Positions 1 through 8,488 of a stretch of 64,000 nt of DNA are shown in pieces (within the stretch, counting starts at the first letter, position 1; each line of letters opens with the position of its first letter). The position numbers and the translations under genes are program-made. This DNA is from GAS188 sp963794475 (GTDB lineage Bacteria > Pseudomonadota > Alphaproteobacteria > Rhizobiales > Beijerinckiaceae), in the NCBI GenBank assembly GCA_963794475.1, contig CAWCDW010000008.1, forward strand, positions 1 through 64,000, in the 5' to 3' direction. The notes below the pieces were generated by a model, which did not search any database, was not told the origin of the DNA, and saw nothing but the letters and a program-made list of their open reading frames with translations.

Positions 1-2
1 TC

Positions 3-53
3 GCGCTCGACGTCACTGCGGAGCGCGCCCAAGCTGTAGCCGATACACTTTGA
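3..53 (+). CDS. Possible 3' end of a gene cut by the window edge
   Basis: An open frame enters from the window edge and stops at 51-53, giving the C-terminal residues ALDVTAERAQAVADTL. The fragment is alanine-rich and helical-looking, but it is far too short to assign. It could equally be chance reading in GC-rich DNA. Confidence 0.2.
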   Translation, partial: ALDVTAERAQAVADTL

Positions 54-218
54 ATAGCGGCAGAGGAAACGCGAAAATTGGCCCGGCAATTAACCGATGT
101 TTTGTCAGCCCCAAGTCTCCCCCTCGGTGCCTTCTTCACTGAGGCACTCGTGGCGTTCAGGCGATAGGCGTAGCCGGAAGCCGAGAAGCCGGATGAGGTG
201 GCCACGTCACGTGACATT

Positions 219-800
219 TTATCGCCATACGTTTTTGAACTTGGTGGCGCTGAGTTCGGGTAGCGCATCGTGCTCATGATTGATTTGTGCCCGACGTAGT
301 CCTCGATCAGTCGAGTGTCGTGGCCGTCGTCGGCAACTTGTAGCCACAGGCGTGCCGGAGCATGTGCGCATGAACCGAGAAGTCGAAGAGTTTCGATCCG
401 CCTAGCCGTTTCACCATGCGGTTGAGCGCATCGGTGTCATGGGGCCGCCCCGTTCGGTGGTGAAAACAAAGGTGCTCTTTGGCTCCTGTTCACGCTGCAA
501 TCGGCGCAGAGCTCGTAGTTCGTCACCACGGATTGGATGAACCGCAGACTTGCCGAGCTTCGCGCGCCGGATGTGCATCTCTGCCCTTCCGAAGTCGATA
601 TCGCTCCATTCCAGGTCGCAGCCCTCGGACGCCCGCAGACCATGTCGCCAGACCGCAAGCAGCATCGTATAATCTCGGTGCCCGTAGCGATTGCCCTTGG
701 CGGCCTCGAGGAGCCTCTCGCATTCGGCCTCGGTCAGATACTCGCGTTTGCGGGCAACTGTCCGCTTTTCTGCGGTTGGTGCTTGCTGATTCTCAGGCAT
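219..800 (-). pseudogene. Tyrosine recombinase (phage-type integrase), three frameshifts
   Basis: The intact N-terminal frame (129 codons from the ATG at 800) contains the box I arginine in GLRASE. The rest is recoverable in other frames: the HMLRH motif (HxxR), then GHKS and the tyrosine of TMRY, and an ending KFKNVWR followed by TAA at 219-221. Restoring three single-base deletions (near 433, near 339 and just after the catalytic Tyr codon) gives one protein of about 194 residues with the full R-H-R-H-Y set. This is the size of small FimB-like recombinases. A short sister fragment at 8255-8303 lacks the first deletion, which proves that break. Another N-terminal copy lies at 9591-9762. It is almost certainly inactive as written, and is a relic of a mobile element. 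Confidence 0.85.
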
Positions 801-1220
801 GTTCTCCTCGCAGGACCCTCATTGACTATCCGTATTCCAATAGCAAGGCGGAATTGTCGAACGATTAAACTTACCGCAGAAGGGACTCTGAGGTGATGCA
901 AGCGCGAGCGTTACTAGTCGGCTCACTTCGCAGGAGCCTGCGACCCGGCCCAGAATTCAAGGATGAAGCGGTCGGAGAGACATGTTGTCTCTCACCGTCG
1001 CACGGCCCATTACGTCTTGGCTGTCCGTAGGATCGAGGTGCAATGCTTCTTCCTGACAAGGAGGCCCTGATCTCACAAGTTCGCGCATGCAAGCTCGGCG
1101 CCGATCTGGCCGTCCACCTCCCAGTCGCTCACCATATCGGACTAGTGCGATAGACCCTTTGAATTCTTTTTACTTTTCGCGAACCAGAGTAATCACCGTG
1201 TACCAGTTCTGGGTGAACCC
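801..1220. other. Intergenic stretch, nothing recognised
   Basis: About 420 bases between the recombinase relic and the GIY-YIG-like gene. Only short open frames without ribosome binding sites or recognisable motifs are present. The segment just upstream of the recombinase start (801-870) probably held its promoter and resembles the leader of the third copy near 9540-9590 only loosely. Confidence 0.4.
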
Positions 1221-1820
1221 TTGCACATGCGTCTTTGGATGAGCCGTGAGCTTCCATTTGGATTTCGCGGTGGAAATAGCTTGCCATTTGACGTGCTGAC
1301 GGAACAAACCCGCCCTTCCCGGCGACCGGCACCAGTGCCCACATATGCGGGCGACCGAGAATTTGTTTACGTCATCAGGGATTGTATGCGCGTGAAGATC
1401 GAGTGCTCGCGCGATCCGATGGCGCGGCTCGCCTACCTTCAGACGAGCGTAAATGAAGATCTTGAGATGGCGTATGTTGCCGACGTCAAGGATGACGTTC
1501 GAGAGGTTGTTAGCGCCGCCTTTGCCATCCTGGCGAAGTATCGCCAATCTGGTGGCTGGTTCTACGTCTCAGACGAGATCGCCGTCGCAGCTATCGCCAC
1601 AGCCGCATTCAGAACAGGCGAATTGATCGTCCAAGTCCCGTTTTCCGTTGTAAGGCAGATCACCATCGCCACCAGTGTCCCTCGGCGAAGCATCGGCAAT
1701 ATCCTCGGCGCCGGAGCGTTATTGCTCGTAAAGAGTTGCATCGCGCTCTTGGTCGCGCTCGTGGCCATCGCCGCCGGAATCCTGTTTGCGATGATCAATG
1801 CCATGACGGGCCACCGCTAG
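1221..1820 (+). CDS. GIY-YIG / T5orf172-like domain protein with C-terminal membrane segment
   Basis: The likely domain begins at FVYVIRD (about residues 48-54). It continues through the KIECSRDPMARLAYLQT block, an acidic stretch with E-D-L-E, a helix, and GGWFYVSDE followed by a helix. This order (YVI, then SRDPxxRLxxLQT, then xGxWFxxS) is that of the T5orf172/Mug113 branch of the GIY-YIG superfamily. It is followed by a strongly hydrophobic segment (about residues 168-192, LVKSCIALLVALVAIAAGIL), which would anchor it in the inner membrane. The true start is uncertain: an ATG at 1386 or an upstream codon may be used, and the first ~45 residues look unrelated. The usual KIG of the family reads KIE here, so nuclease activity is doubtful. 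No neighbour indicates a role. Confidence 0.55.
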   Translation: MHMRLWMSRELPFGFRGGNSLPFDVLTEQTRPSRRPAPVPTYAGDREFVYVIRDCMRVKIECSRDPMARLAYLQTSVNEDLEMAYVADVKDDVREVVSAAFAILAKYRQSGGWFYVSDEIAVAAIATAAFRTGELIVQVPFSVVRQITIATSVPRRSIGNILGAGALLLVKSCIALLVALVAIAAGILFAMINAMTGHR

Positions 1821-2813
1821 GGGCAAAAGAGAGCTAGGACCCGTCAAGCAAGACGGCGCCAGTAATTTGCTCTTCAAGAGCCCATTTCCTTTCACTTATC
1901 GCGCCATAGCCGAGCGCGGCTAATCTGCCATCCAAAGTAACAGGAGGACGCAAATCGGGCCCGCGATCGCGACGATGATGGCGGCATTAGTGAGCGTTTT
2001 GTCCCACGTGCTGTCCATGGTTAACGAACGCCGGGAGACCGGGTTTGGTTTGCCCTCTGGGCAAGGAAATGCTTCTCAGGCCGTGAAGTTACCCGCCCAC
2101 CACGGAGCGGTGGCGCCGTTCGGGCCACCGTGCGCGATCCAGGCGTTGGCGCCCCTTGAGGGATGCTCCCCTCGGAAAGCCTTCCTTGAAAAGGGCGGTG
2201 TCTTCTCAAAAGAGAACTGGCGCTCGGAGGGATTACGAGCGCCAGCTTCAACAACGGAGAGTTGGAAATCATGCAGCACCATGCTGCGATTCGGAATCCT
2301 GCCCGAATGTTGTTGAGAAAACAAGCGGGCCAGAGAGGCCCTTCCACGGAACACCGAGGGCGATCGGCAATTGTCTTGAACGGCTGGCTTTTGCGCAGCC
2401 TGGGCTCGGCCCGCGCGCGAATTGCAGGGCGGCGGAGCGGCCCCCGCTGGTGCCTTACGCTGCCGGGGACCCCTTATGGGTTCGGAGATTGCGTTGGCGT
2501 TGGCAAGACGGACCGCTGGCGTTGGCAAGGCGGCGATCTTGAGGTCATGAACACGGCAACCGGGGTATTGTAGCTTTGGTTCAATAATTTGGCGCGGTCG
2601 GTCATCTGCATGCCGATCATGATGTAGAAGGTGGATGCGATCGCGCTCCGACATTTCGATCATCGAGACTCGCCAGTTGGTTCGGCGTTTGCGTAGTGTG
2701 CGCATGTTCAAAGTCGCCGAAAGCATCCCGTAGGGTGGCAACAGACGAAAGATGCATTTTGTTGCCCCTCGGCCTCAGGGAGAGGGGCGAATAGAACAGC
2801 GGTGATGGGCTAA
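1821..2813. other. Non-coding or decayed stretch
   Basis: Nearly 1 kb without a convincing gene. Long open frames on both strands (for example 2076-2741 minus) have compositions typical of chance frames in GC-rich DNA and no ribosome binding site. Visible structure is limited to a 7-bp inverted repeat (GGCGCTC / GAGCGCC, about 2219-2243), and an imperfect direct repeat of a GCGTTGGC-type unit around 2493-2532. Confidence 0.4.
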
Positions 2814-3245
2814 ATGGCTAGGTTTCAGCAGCCGGGAATTGGCGAGCGACGAAGCGCAGCAGCGAGCGCCAAGGAGGTCGCACAGAAGAGCTTTCGCGCG
2901 AGCGCCGATGTGAACGACCCTGAGGTTTTGAGGAAGAGAGCGAAGCGGCTGGAGCAGGCGCAGGCGCGCGACTGTCGTCTGACAGAGCGAAAGCTGGCTC
3001 AGGAGACGCAAGATGCAGCCGAACTGGCAGCTCGCAATGCCAAGGAGACGACCGAAAAGGCCGAGCGAGAGGAGCGTGAAGCCTTGGAGCGCGCCGCGCA
3101 GGCGAGCCACAAGGCCGCTCTGGAGCAGGAGAAAAAGGCTGAGCGCGACGCCCGCTATGCGGCGCGGAAGGTCCGAAAGCTCGAGCGTAAAAAAGACCCC
3201 TTTGGCAAATCTGGTCGCGCACAAGGTGGCATCCGATCTCGTTGA
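2814..3245 (+). CDS. DUF6481-like charged helical protein
   Basis: 143 residues, very rich in Ala, Arg, Glu and Lys. After a short non-helical N-terminus (FQQPGIGERRSAAASAK) comes a nearly uninterrupted heptad-like helix, roughly residues 35-130, with many EREER/AERDAR runs. The opening pattern PGIxERRxAAxxAK followed by DPxxxRxRxxRxxxA matches small DUF6481 proteins that are widespread in Hyphomicrobiales. Their function is not established. No signal peptide or membrane segment is seen. It stands alone between a decayed stretch and the repeat-bearing region. Confidence 0.6.
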   Translation: MARFQQPGIGERRSAAASAKEVAQKSFRASADVNDPEVLRKRAKRLEQAQARDCRLTERKLAQETQDAAELAARNAKETTEKAEREEREALERAAQASHKAALEQEKKAERDARYAARKVRKLERKKDPFGKSGRAQGGIRSR

Positions 3246-3394
3246 GTTGGCTACACACGCTCTGCAACATCTGACGGGGGTCGAGCACGCGAAGCTCGCG
3301 CTCGCCGATCATCAGCCGTCGTTGTCCCTTAACGGATGGCCCTCGAGCCTAACCCAGAAATACACGGCACCAAAGCCTCGCCCTCATCAATGCC

Positions 3395-3577
3395 CTACAC
3401 GCCTCCTGAGGGCCGCCTCGCGGCACTGCACGTGGAGGCGGCAACCCAACCCTTTGGACGTCGCCTCGCAGCTCCTGGCGGGGCTTCCAGCTTCCAGGCC
3501 TTCGGGTCGACCCTTCGGTGCTTCTCGATGAAAATGAAATCGTCGGAAAAGGCGCAGGCGACGAAGCTGTCGGTCAA
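3395..3577 (-). CDS. Small hypothetical protein, 3' end within a repeat
   Basis: 60 codons from a TTG at 3577 that overlaps the stop of the upstream 69-aa ORF (TTGA). The first half (MTDSFVACAFSDDFIFIEKH, then RRVDPKAWKLE) reads like a real protein. The second half is basic and reads through dispersed repeat copy A, so the repeat has probably replaced or extended the natural C-terminus. No family is recognised. Confidence 0.3.
   Translation of the reverse strand: MTDSFVACAFSDDFIFIEKHRRVDPKAWKLEAPPGAARRRPKGWVAASTCSAARRPSGGV
3397..3444 (+). repeat. Dispersed ~48-bp repeat, copy A
   Basis: This begins CGCCTCCTGAGGGCCGCC and ends GTGGAGGCGGCA. It matches inverted copies at 4520-4569 and 5179-5226 over most of its length. 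Complementary GCCGCCTC-type ends make each copy partly palindromic. Confidence 0.65.
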
Positions 3578-3783
3578 TCCGTGTATGCCTTCTCGAAATC
3601 ACCGTCCAGAACGTCTTGAATAGCATCGGCCACGGCCTCCAGCGCCGCTGCCCTAACGATGTGGTCGTGGGCGCCCTTGTGGCCATCCAGTTCCATGGTG
3701 ATCCCGCGATCCCGCTCACGCATCGACTTCTTCGTTATGGCGTCACGCAGTTGCGCGAGAACGTCTTCGAAGTGGTTGCGCAT
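3574..3783 (-). CDS. Small hypothetical protein (69 aa)
   Basis: The ATG at 3783 is preceded by AAGGAG at good spacing, which fixes the start. The protein is mainly helical and acidic at the C-terminus (ADAIQDVLDGDFEKAYTD), with a central MELDGHKGAHDHIVRAAALEA. There is no signal peptide or membrane segment. I do not recognise a family. It may be translationally coupled to the short downstream frame at 3395-3577. Confidence 0.5.
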   Translation of the reverse strand: MRNHFEDVLAQLRDAITKKSMRERDRGITMELDGHKGAHDHIVRAAALEAVADAIQDVLDGDFEKAYTD

Positions 3784-4215
3784 ACTTTTGCTCCTTCGTC
3801 GCGTCGCAGGTCCTGATGGCCGTCGTTTGATCGGTATATGCCGCCTGAATGGAGCCGCGCAGATCGGCGTCCGTCAATCTGAACATCAAAGTGAGTGGCC
3901 ACCCTCTTCGCAGCAACCAGCTGCGCCCCTGTCGATCGGACTCTGCGGCGTCCGCCATGGTGCGCCATCCAATGGTCGCGCGCGACCCCGTGAGGACCTT
4001 CGAGGCGGTTAGGGTCACTGCTGGATTCGCGTAGGCGAGTATGCCGAGCCCCGCGACAGGACTCCAGTGTGAGGTCGGCCAACCTCCCCGAACCCCGTTG
4101 ATGCCTCTCACAAGGGATGGGCGTTCGAAGCTCCAGGCGGGGCTGGCCAACTCCTTGCACCTTGCCGACGGCTTGGAAGCTGGCAGCGCCGCTCAAGTAA
4201 CGCGGAGGTGAGGTA

Positions 4216-4401
4216 ATGAACATTATCGACCCGAAATGGATCAAAGCTGACCACGAGCGCCAAGTGGCCGCACTAGTTGTCACGTTGCAGGCCTTCGAGC
4301 TGATCTCGAACGGGCAGGGAGTCGCAGCGGCGAAGGCAAGGGCTACGCTTGGGGAGATGGAGGCCGGGGCTCGCGCACGCTCGTACGGTTCAGGTCGATG
4401 A
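4216..4401 (+). CDS. Small hypothetical protein (61 aa)
   Basis: The start ATG is preceded by CGGAGGTGAGG, a strong Shine-Dalgarno sequence. The N-terminal 45 residues form a plausible amphipathic helix (DHERQVAALVVTLQAFELI, then GVAAAKARATLGEME). The last residues are basic and may be degenerate. No family is recognised. Confidence 0.45.
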   Translation: MNIIDPKWIKADHERQVAALVVTLQAFELISNGQGVAAAKARATLGEMEAGARARSYGSGR

Positions 4402-4751
4402 TCTCCGTCCAGCCCCTTTCGCTTCTGGACAGATGAGACCGGCGAGGAGTGCGCACTGACCGTCGTCGGACGGGCTCACCATCGTCGTCAGCGGAGAGGG
4501 CGCTCAAGGGGTGTCGGCCCGCCGCCTCCGCTGCAATGCCGCTAGACGGCCTCCAGGAGGCCTGACGTGGTTATTGGCGAGGACGAGGAGGAAATCACCC
4601 CCATGAACGAGGCCGACGCTGCCGCCGCCGCCTCGGCGTAGCTGACGCGCTCGTGTTCCGGGAGGCCGCTCTCTTGATGGATGAGCGCGAGTTAGGAACC
4701 AATCAATTATTTGCGGCGTAGCTCGTTGTCGCCAACTGGGAGGTGATCGCC
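4402..4751. other. Gap containing repeat copy C
   Basis: 350 bases without a credible gene. The recognisable content is the dispersed repeat at 4520-4569. The other short frames have no ribosome binding site or motif. Confidence 0.4.
4520..4569 (-). repeat. Dispersed ~48-bp repeat, copy C
   Basis: In the minus orientation it reads GGCCTCCTGGAGGCCGTC, then GCGGCATTGCA, then GGAGGCGGC, and aligns with copies A and B. It has the most substitutions of the three. Confidence 0.55.
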
Positions 4752-4961
4752 ATGAAACAACCGGGGCTTCATCAACGCCATCGCGATCGAGACGGGACGA
4801 TTAGCAAGAAACACGGCAACACCCTCGTCTCGACTTTGCGGCAAACCTACGGACCCGCTTTCGCACCGGGCATCGATGGAAACACCAAGCTGGCCGATGT
4901 GCTGCATAAGTTAGACGAGCCATCGCTGACGCTGCTGGTGCGAGATACCAAAGGGACCTGA
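4752..4961 (+). CDS. Conserved small hypothetical protein (69 aa)
   Basis: The ATG at 4752 follows GGGAGGTGATC, a good ribosome binding site. The sequence has an N-terminal RDRDGTISKKHGNTLVSTLR block, then YGPAFAPG and KLADVLHKLDEPSLTLLVRD. From memory this pattern recurs in short proteins of rhizobia and relatives, often near other stress or regulatory small genes, but no function is known. It is soluble and basic. It appears monocistronic. Confidence 0.5.
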   Translation: MKQPGLHQRHRDRDGTISKKHGNTLVSTLRQTYGPAFAPGIDGNTKLADVLHKLDEPSLTLLVRDTKGT

Positions 4962-5404
4962 AGCAAACCTCGGTCCTGCGGCTCCGTGGAATTACCCCAG
5001 CATCCTTCCCTAACATGCGCGCCTAGCGGGGGTATAGATCGGCGGTGGCATGAAAGGCTGCTTGCCCGATCAGAATGACGCTCGAGCTCGCAACGATCTC
5101 CATCGTCATCAGCACACCCGTTCAAGAAGCTTCGGAGATGAGGCTGAAGGGGTGTCTGCATGCAGTCGGGTGGGGAATTGCCGCCTCAATGTGCAGTGCC
5201 GCTGGCGGGCCTCCAGAAGGCGCGTAGGGGCAGTTCGTGAGCTAGGCTTTTGCGAGGCCTCTGGAGCGCACACCGTCGTTGCGCTCTGCTCGGGTGTAGA
5301 AACAGTCGAGCCCTGGATGGGTAGGCTTGTCCCCGACCCCTTTGGGTTTCGCGAAACTGCCCAAAATCGAAGTTCCGAAGAGTTCTCGTGCAAAGGACAA
5401 AATA
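4962..5404. other. Gap containing repeat copy B
   Basis: About 440 bases without a supported gene. They contain the dispersed repeat at 5179-5226 and, at the end, the ribosome binding site (AAAGGA) of the downstream hydrolase. The open frames here lack motifs. Confidence 0.4.
5179..5226 (-). repeat. Dispersed ~48-bp repeat, copy B
   Basis: In the minus orientation it reads CGCCTTCTGGAGGCCCGCC, then GCGGCACTGCACATTGAGG. This is close to copy A (3397-3444), with most differences in the middle. Confidence 0.65.
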
Positions 5405-6277
5405 ATGTTTGAGGGTTTCCAGCTCACGACAGTTTCAACGGGAGAGGTCGATCTTCGTGTCCGGCACGGTGGTTCTGGGCCACCGCTTTTGCTCCTGCAC
5501 GGTCATCCTCAAACTCATGCCATGTGGTGTAAGATCGCGCCTCACCTGGCGACGGAATTCACGGTGGTGGCTCCCGACCTTCGTGGGTACGGCGACAGCT
5601 CCAAGCCCGAGTCATCTCCCAACCATGAAACGTATTCGAAGCGAGCTATGGCTCGCGACGCGATCGCGTTGATGCGTACCTTGGGATTCGATCGCTTCAA
5701 CGTCGCTGGCCACGATCGCGGTGGCCGGTGCGCCTATAGGCTGGCTCTCGATTTTCCCCAAGCCGTGATCAAGCTCGCCGTTCTCGACATTTTGCCGACC
5801 GGCGAGCATTTCCGACGCGCCGACATGCGCTTCGCACTTGGTTATTGGCATTGGTTCTTCCTCGCCCAGCCCTTTCCCTTGCCGGAACGCCTCATCAGCG
5901 CCGACCCCGAACTCTTTTATTTTCGAGAAGTGCGCAACCGTGACCACTTCGCTCCTGAAGCTCTGGCCGAGTACCTGCGCGTCATTCGCGACCCAGCGAC
6001 GGTCCATGCCATGTGTGAGGACTACCGTGCGGGAGCCACATTCGACTTTGCGCTTGACGAGGCAGATCGTGGCCGGAAGCGCATCACTTGTCCGGTTCTC
6101 GCTCTCTGGGGAAGTAAGGGCCAGGTAGGTCACTGGTACGACGTAGTTGCCGTTTGGAAAGAATGGGCGACTGATGTTCGCGGCATGCCTATGGAGAGCG
6201 GCCATTTTCTTGCTGAAGAAGCACCCGATCAGACCTATGCTGCGCTCCGCTCTTTCTTCCACCGTGATGGCTCGTAG
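5405..6277 (+). CDS. Haloacetate (fluoroacetate) dehalogenase-like alpha/beta hydrolase
   Basis: 290 residues, the length of the family. Visible landmarks are the oxyanion motif HGHPQ (32-36), the nucleophile elbow GHDRGGR (Asp104), and Arg105 and Arg108 at the carboxylate-binding positions. The acid Asp128 lies in VLDILPT, His149-Trp150 in the halide pocket (YWHWFF), and the catalytic His267 in ESGHFLAEE. This matches the layout known for fluoroacetate dehalogenases, which hydrolyse haloacetates to glycolate, and separates it from epoxide hydrolases that lack the two arginines. The ATG at 5405 is preceded by AAAGGA; longer upstream starts are unconvincing. Cytosolic. The gene stands alone and converges on folE across a hairpin. 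Substrate preference (F versus Cl) cannot be read from sequence. Confidence 0.82.
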   Translation: MFEGFQLTTVSTGEVDLRVRHGGSGPPLLLLHGHPQTHAMWCKIAPHLATEFTVVAPDLRGYGDSSKPESSPNHETYSKRAMARDAIALMRTLGFDRFNVAGHDRGGRCAYRLALDFPQAVIKLAVLDILPTGEHFRRADMRFALGYWHWFFLAQPFPLPERLISADPELFYFREVRNRDHFAPEALAEYLRVIRDPATVHAMCEDYRAGATFDFALDEADRGRKRITCPVLALWGSKGQVGHWYDVVAVWKEWATDVRGMPMESGHFLAEEAPDQTYAALRSFFHRDGS

Positions 6278-6363
6278 CTGCGTAATCGACGGCCCCCGCA
6301 CGGGGACGCGCATTAATCGCTCGCTCACTGACCGAGAAAAGGCATGGGCTCGGGCTGTTTCTT

Positions 6364-6390
6364 CCCTGGCCACCGCCGAAGTGGCCAGGG
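6364..6390. terminator. Hairpin between converging genes
   Basis: A perfect 10-bp inverted repeat (CCCTGGCCAC and GTGGCCAGGG) with a 7-base loop lies between the dehalogenase-like gene and folE, which converge. It has no clear T tract on either side, so it may be a weak bidirectional terminator. Confidence 0.5.
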
Positions 6391-6430
6391 TAAGGGTTTG
6401 AGGACTTACCCGAACAAGAAGTTGGTCGCT

Positions 6431-7019
6431 TCATTTGAGATAAAGGCCGCTCATAAATTCTTGGCGCGTTGCGGGGTTGTCCCGAAATACTCCGAGCATT
6501 CGGCTGGTCACCATGGTCACGCCGTGCTTGTGGACGCCGCGCGTGGTGAGACATCCGTGAGTGGCTTTGACGACAACCCCTACGCCCTGGGGCTCCAAAA
6601 CCTCGTTCACAACGTCTGCAATCTCGGCAGTTAAGCGTTCCTGAATCTGCAGCCGTTTAGCGAATGCATCCACGACCCGCGCCAGCTTCGAGATTCCGAC
6701 CACGCGTCCATTGGGCAAATACCCGACGTGAACAAACCCGGTGATCGGAGCCAAATGGTGTTCGCAAAATGATTCAAATGGAATGTCGCGCAGAGTCACC
6801 ATCTCGTCATATCCAGCGACTTCACCGAAAGTACGCCGCAACATCTGTTCTGGATTCTGATCGTATCCCGACGAACCATTCTTCATAGGCGCGTGTGACA
6901 CGTACGGGTGTTTCTCTAAGGCCCTCTCGATCGGGATCATCGCCTGCCCAGGCAATCAAGGTGCGCACGGCCATCTCCGCGTCTGCTCGCGTCGGCTTGA
7001 GACGATGTACCTTGCCCAT
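6431..7019 (-). pseudogene. folE: GTP cyclohydrolase I (FolE, type IA), apparent one-base insertion
   Basis: The protein opens MGKVHRLKPTRADAEMAV and runs through GLRETPVRVTRAYEEWFVG. It then continues in the next frame with YDQNPEQMLRRTF, GYDEMVTLRDIPFESFCEHH and the C-terminal SRMLGVFRDNPATRQEFM. The zinc/catalytic residues of CEHH and of HGCLTTRG are all present. The frame changes near 6864-6868, where one extra base (GGGATAC for GGGTAC on the coding strand) is enough to explain it. The span of 589 nt minus one equals 196 codons, a normal FolE length. It would catalyse GTP to dihydroneopterin triphosphate for folate or queuosine synthesis. Everything else is well conserved, so a sequencing error or a very recent mutation is likely. 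Confidence 0.85.
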
Positions 7020-7089
7020 CCTGTTTTCTCCGATCGATTTGCTGTAATTGTAATCTGATCCCGCCTTCTTTCGGGAACGCAACCGGTGA

Positions 7090-7245
7090 ATGCAAGGCCA
7101 GGATCACGCGGACCATGTGCTGCAAACCTTCAAGACGCAGCGCGAGGCAATCGACTGGGCGCGCAGGCAGGGACATCGTCCCCTTGTCGCTCGCGTTCGA
7201 TATCTCAATGACAAGAAGGTCCCGGATCACTGGCGGGCAGCTTAA
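7090..7245 (+). CDS. Small hypothetical protein, possibly N-terminally truncated
   Basis: 51 codons from an ATG at 7090 (an in-frame TGA lies immediately upstream). The protein reads VLQTFKTQREAIDWARRQG, then RPLVARVRYLNDKKVPDHWRAA. The C-terminal HLNDKKxPDHWR-type ending looks like a genuine conserved small-protein family, and the lack of a typical N-terminal strand suggests the beginning is lost. No function is known. Confidence 0.4.
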   Translation: MQGQDHADHVLQTFKTQREAIDWARRQGHRPLVARVRYLNDKKVPDHWRAA

Positions 7246-7490
7246 TTGAGATGCAGCCTGGCTGTCCTCGACGCGGCGCCGCACCATCACTCGGCGTGGG
7301 GACAGCGTAGGGCTGGCAAACAGGGTTGGATGGTTTGTAAGGGCTCCGAAGGAAGAGCCGCTCCCAGACGCGACCACGACACGTCCCAGACGCTACCACG
7401 ACGCTCCCAAACGCTACCGCACTCCGCACAGTCAGCGGTCGAACCCCCTACGGTCTGTCCGACTACTAGCCGACACGTTAACCCGGGAAC

Positions 7491-7766
7491 ATGAAGCGAT
7501 GTTATATGTCTCGGCAACGGGAGGTGCCCATGCCTCACACGAGACCTGATGTGGCGAGCAAGCGGTTCCTTCGATTTCGCGCGAGGGCTGCCGAATTGCG
7601 AAGGATCGCAAGTAGCGCCGATAAGCAAAGGCGAGCCATGGCTCCTCGACCAGCGCAAACGTGTGAGCAGATCGTGGAAGCAGCGGAACGCGGTAGTCAG
7701 GAGCCGGATCCACCGGGATCACGAGCTGGAACTGAGTTAGGTGCATCACGTGAGCACGAGAGTTGA
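7491..7766 (+). CDS. Small hypothetical protein, uncertain
   Basis: 91 codons, with an alternative start at 7530. The centre (RFRARAAELRRIASSADKQR, then QTCEQIVEAAERG) resembles the short helical ELRxxA...A..YE proteins common in rhizobia. The C-terminus is low-complexity and may be out of frame. It precedes the GFA gene by overlapping its possible GTG start. Treat as tentative. Confidence 0.3.
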   Translation: MKRCYMSRQREVPMPHTRPDVASKRFLRFRARAAELRRIASSADKQRRAMAPRPAQTCEQIVEAAERGSQEPDPPGSRAGTELGASREHES

Positions 7767-8211
7767 AACCGGCGCCTGCTTCTGCGGTTCTGTAGCAGCG
7801 GAAGCGCAGGGCGATCCATTTTGGATTTGTTATGACCACGATGACGATTGCCGTCGCGCAATCGGCAGCCCCCTTGCGATGTGGGTCGGATACCGACCGA
7901 GCCAATTCCGCTTAATCAGAGGGACGCCCAAATCCTTCTCCCAGGACGAAGGGGTGACGCGCACTTTCTGCTCCGAATGCGGCACGTCCCTCAGCTATCT
8001 TGATGAAGGCCTCCCCGACGAGCTTTACCTAGCAATTGGATTTTTTGACAATCCCGAGCGCTTTCCTCCCCACGCTCACGCCTACTGGTGAATGAAATTG
8101 ACGTGGATGGAATCTGCGGACGGCCTTCCTCACTTGATAGCTATTCGCGCCGACGCGATCCAGCGCTCGGAAACCCAGCTGATCGGTAGAAAGGAGCGGC
8201 TCGCCCGTTGA
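7741..8211 (+). pseudogene. GFA/CENP-V family protein interrupted by an in-frame stop
   Basis: From a GTG start (7741 or 7750) the frame shows GACFCGSV, the first Cys-x-Cys of the zinc-binding GFA fold. Then come a Y-DHDDDCRR segment, FCSECGTSL (second CxxC), and PHAHAYW. A TGA at 8089-8091 ends it, but the same frame continues without a break as MKLTWMESADGLP to a stop at 8209-8211. That is the expected end of a GFA domain (PW...DGLP). This is therefore one gene cut by a nonsense codon, about 156 codons overall. The family is named after glutathione-dependent formaldehyde activation, but most members have unknown function. Confidence 0.7.
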
Positions 8212-8254
8212 CTACTTCAGACGCGAAATCGGACCGACAGTGATACCCTCCCGC

Positions 8255-8303
8255 TTTCACCATGCGGTTGAGCGCATCGCGTGTCATGGGGCCGCCCCGT
8301 TCG
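8255..8303 (-). pseudogene. Short internal fragment of the tyrosine recombinase
   Basis: 49 bases almost identical to 409-456. On the minus strand they read in frame as ERGGPMTRDALNRMVK. The single base missing from the first copy is present here, so the two can be compared directly. No flanking recombinase sequence is preserved. Confidence 0.8.
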
Positions 8304-8488
8304 CAAATAGGATTGAATCATCCCTTCGCTGTCGCGGGCGACTACCTCGCCTGGCTTGACGAGCTTCTGACGAACAAGGATCTGAAGCAGGTAAATTGCT
8401 CCAACGAGCTGAATTGCGGTTATGGCGCCGAACGATACGCTCGAGCTCAGGTCATCCGAAGCGAAGCGCGGCATCCGGGAGAAGCGAG

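Noticed and set aside
2076..2741. 221-codon minus-strand ORF
   Set aside because: No start signal, no recognisable domain and a composition of random GC-rich frames; it overlaps repeats and a small inverted repeat.
8089..8091. Selenocysteine or programmed readthrough at the GFA TGA
   Set aside because: The family has no conserved Cys or special residue at this position and no SECIS-like hairpin was apparent just downstream.
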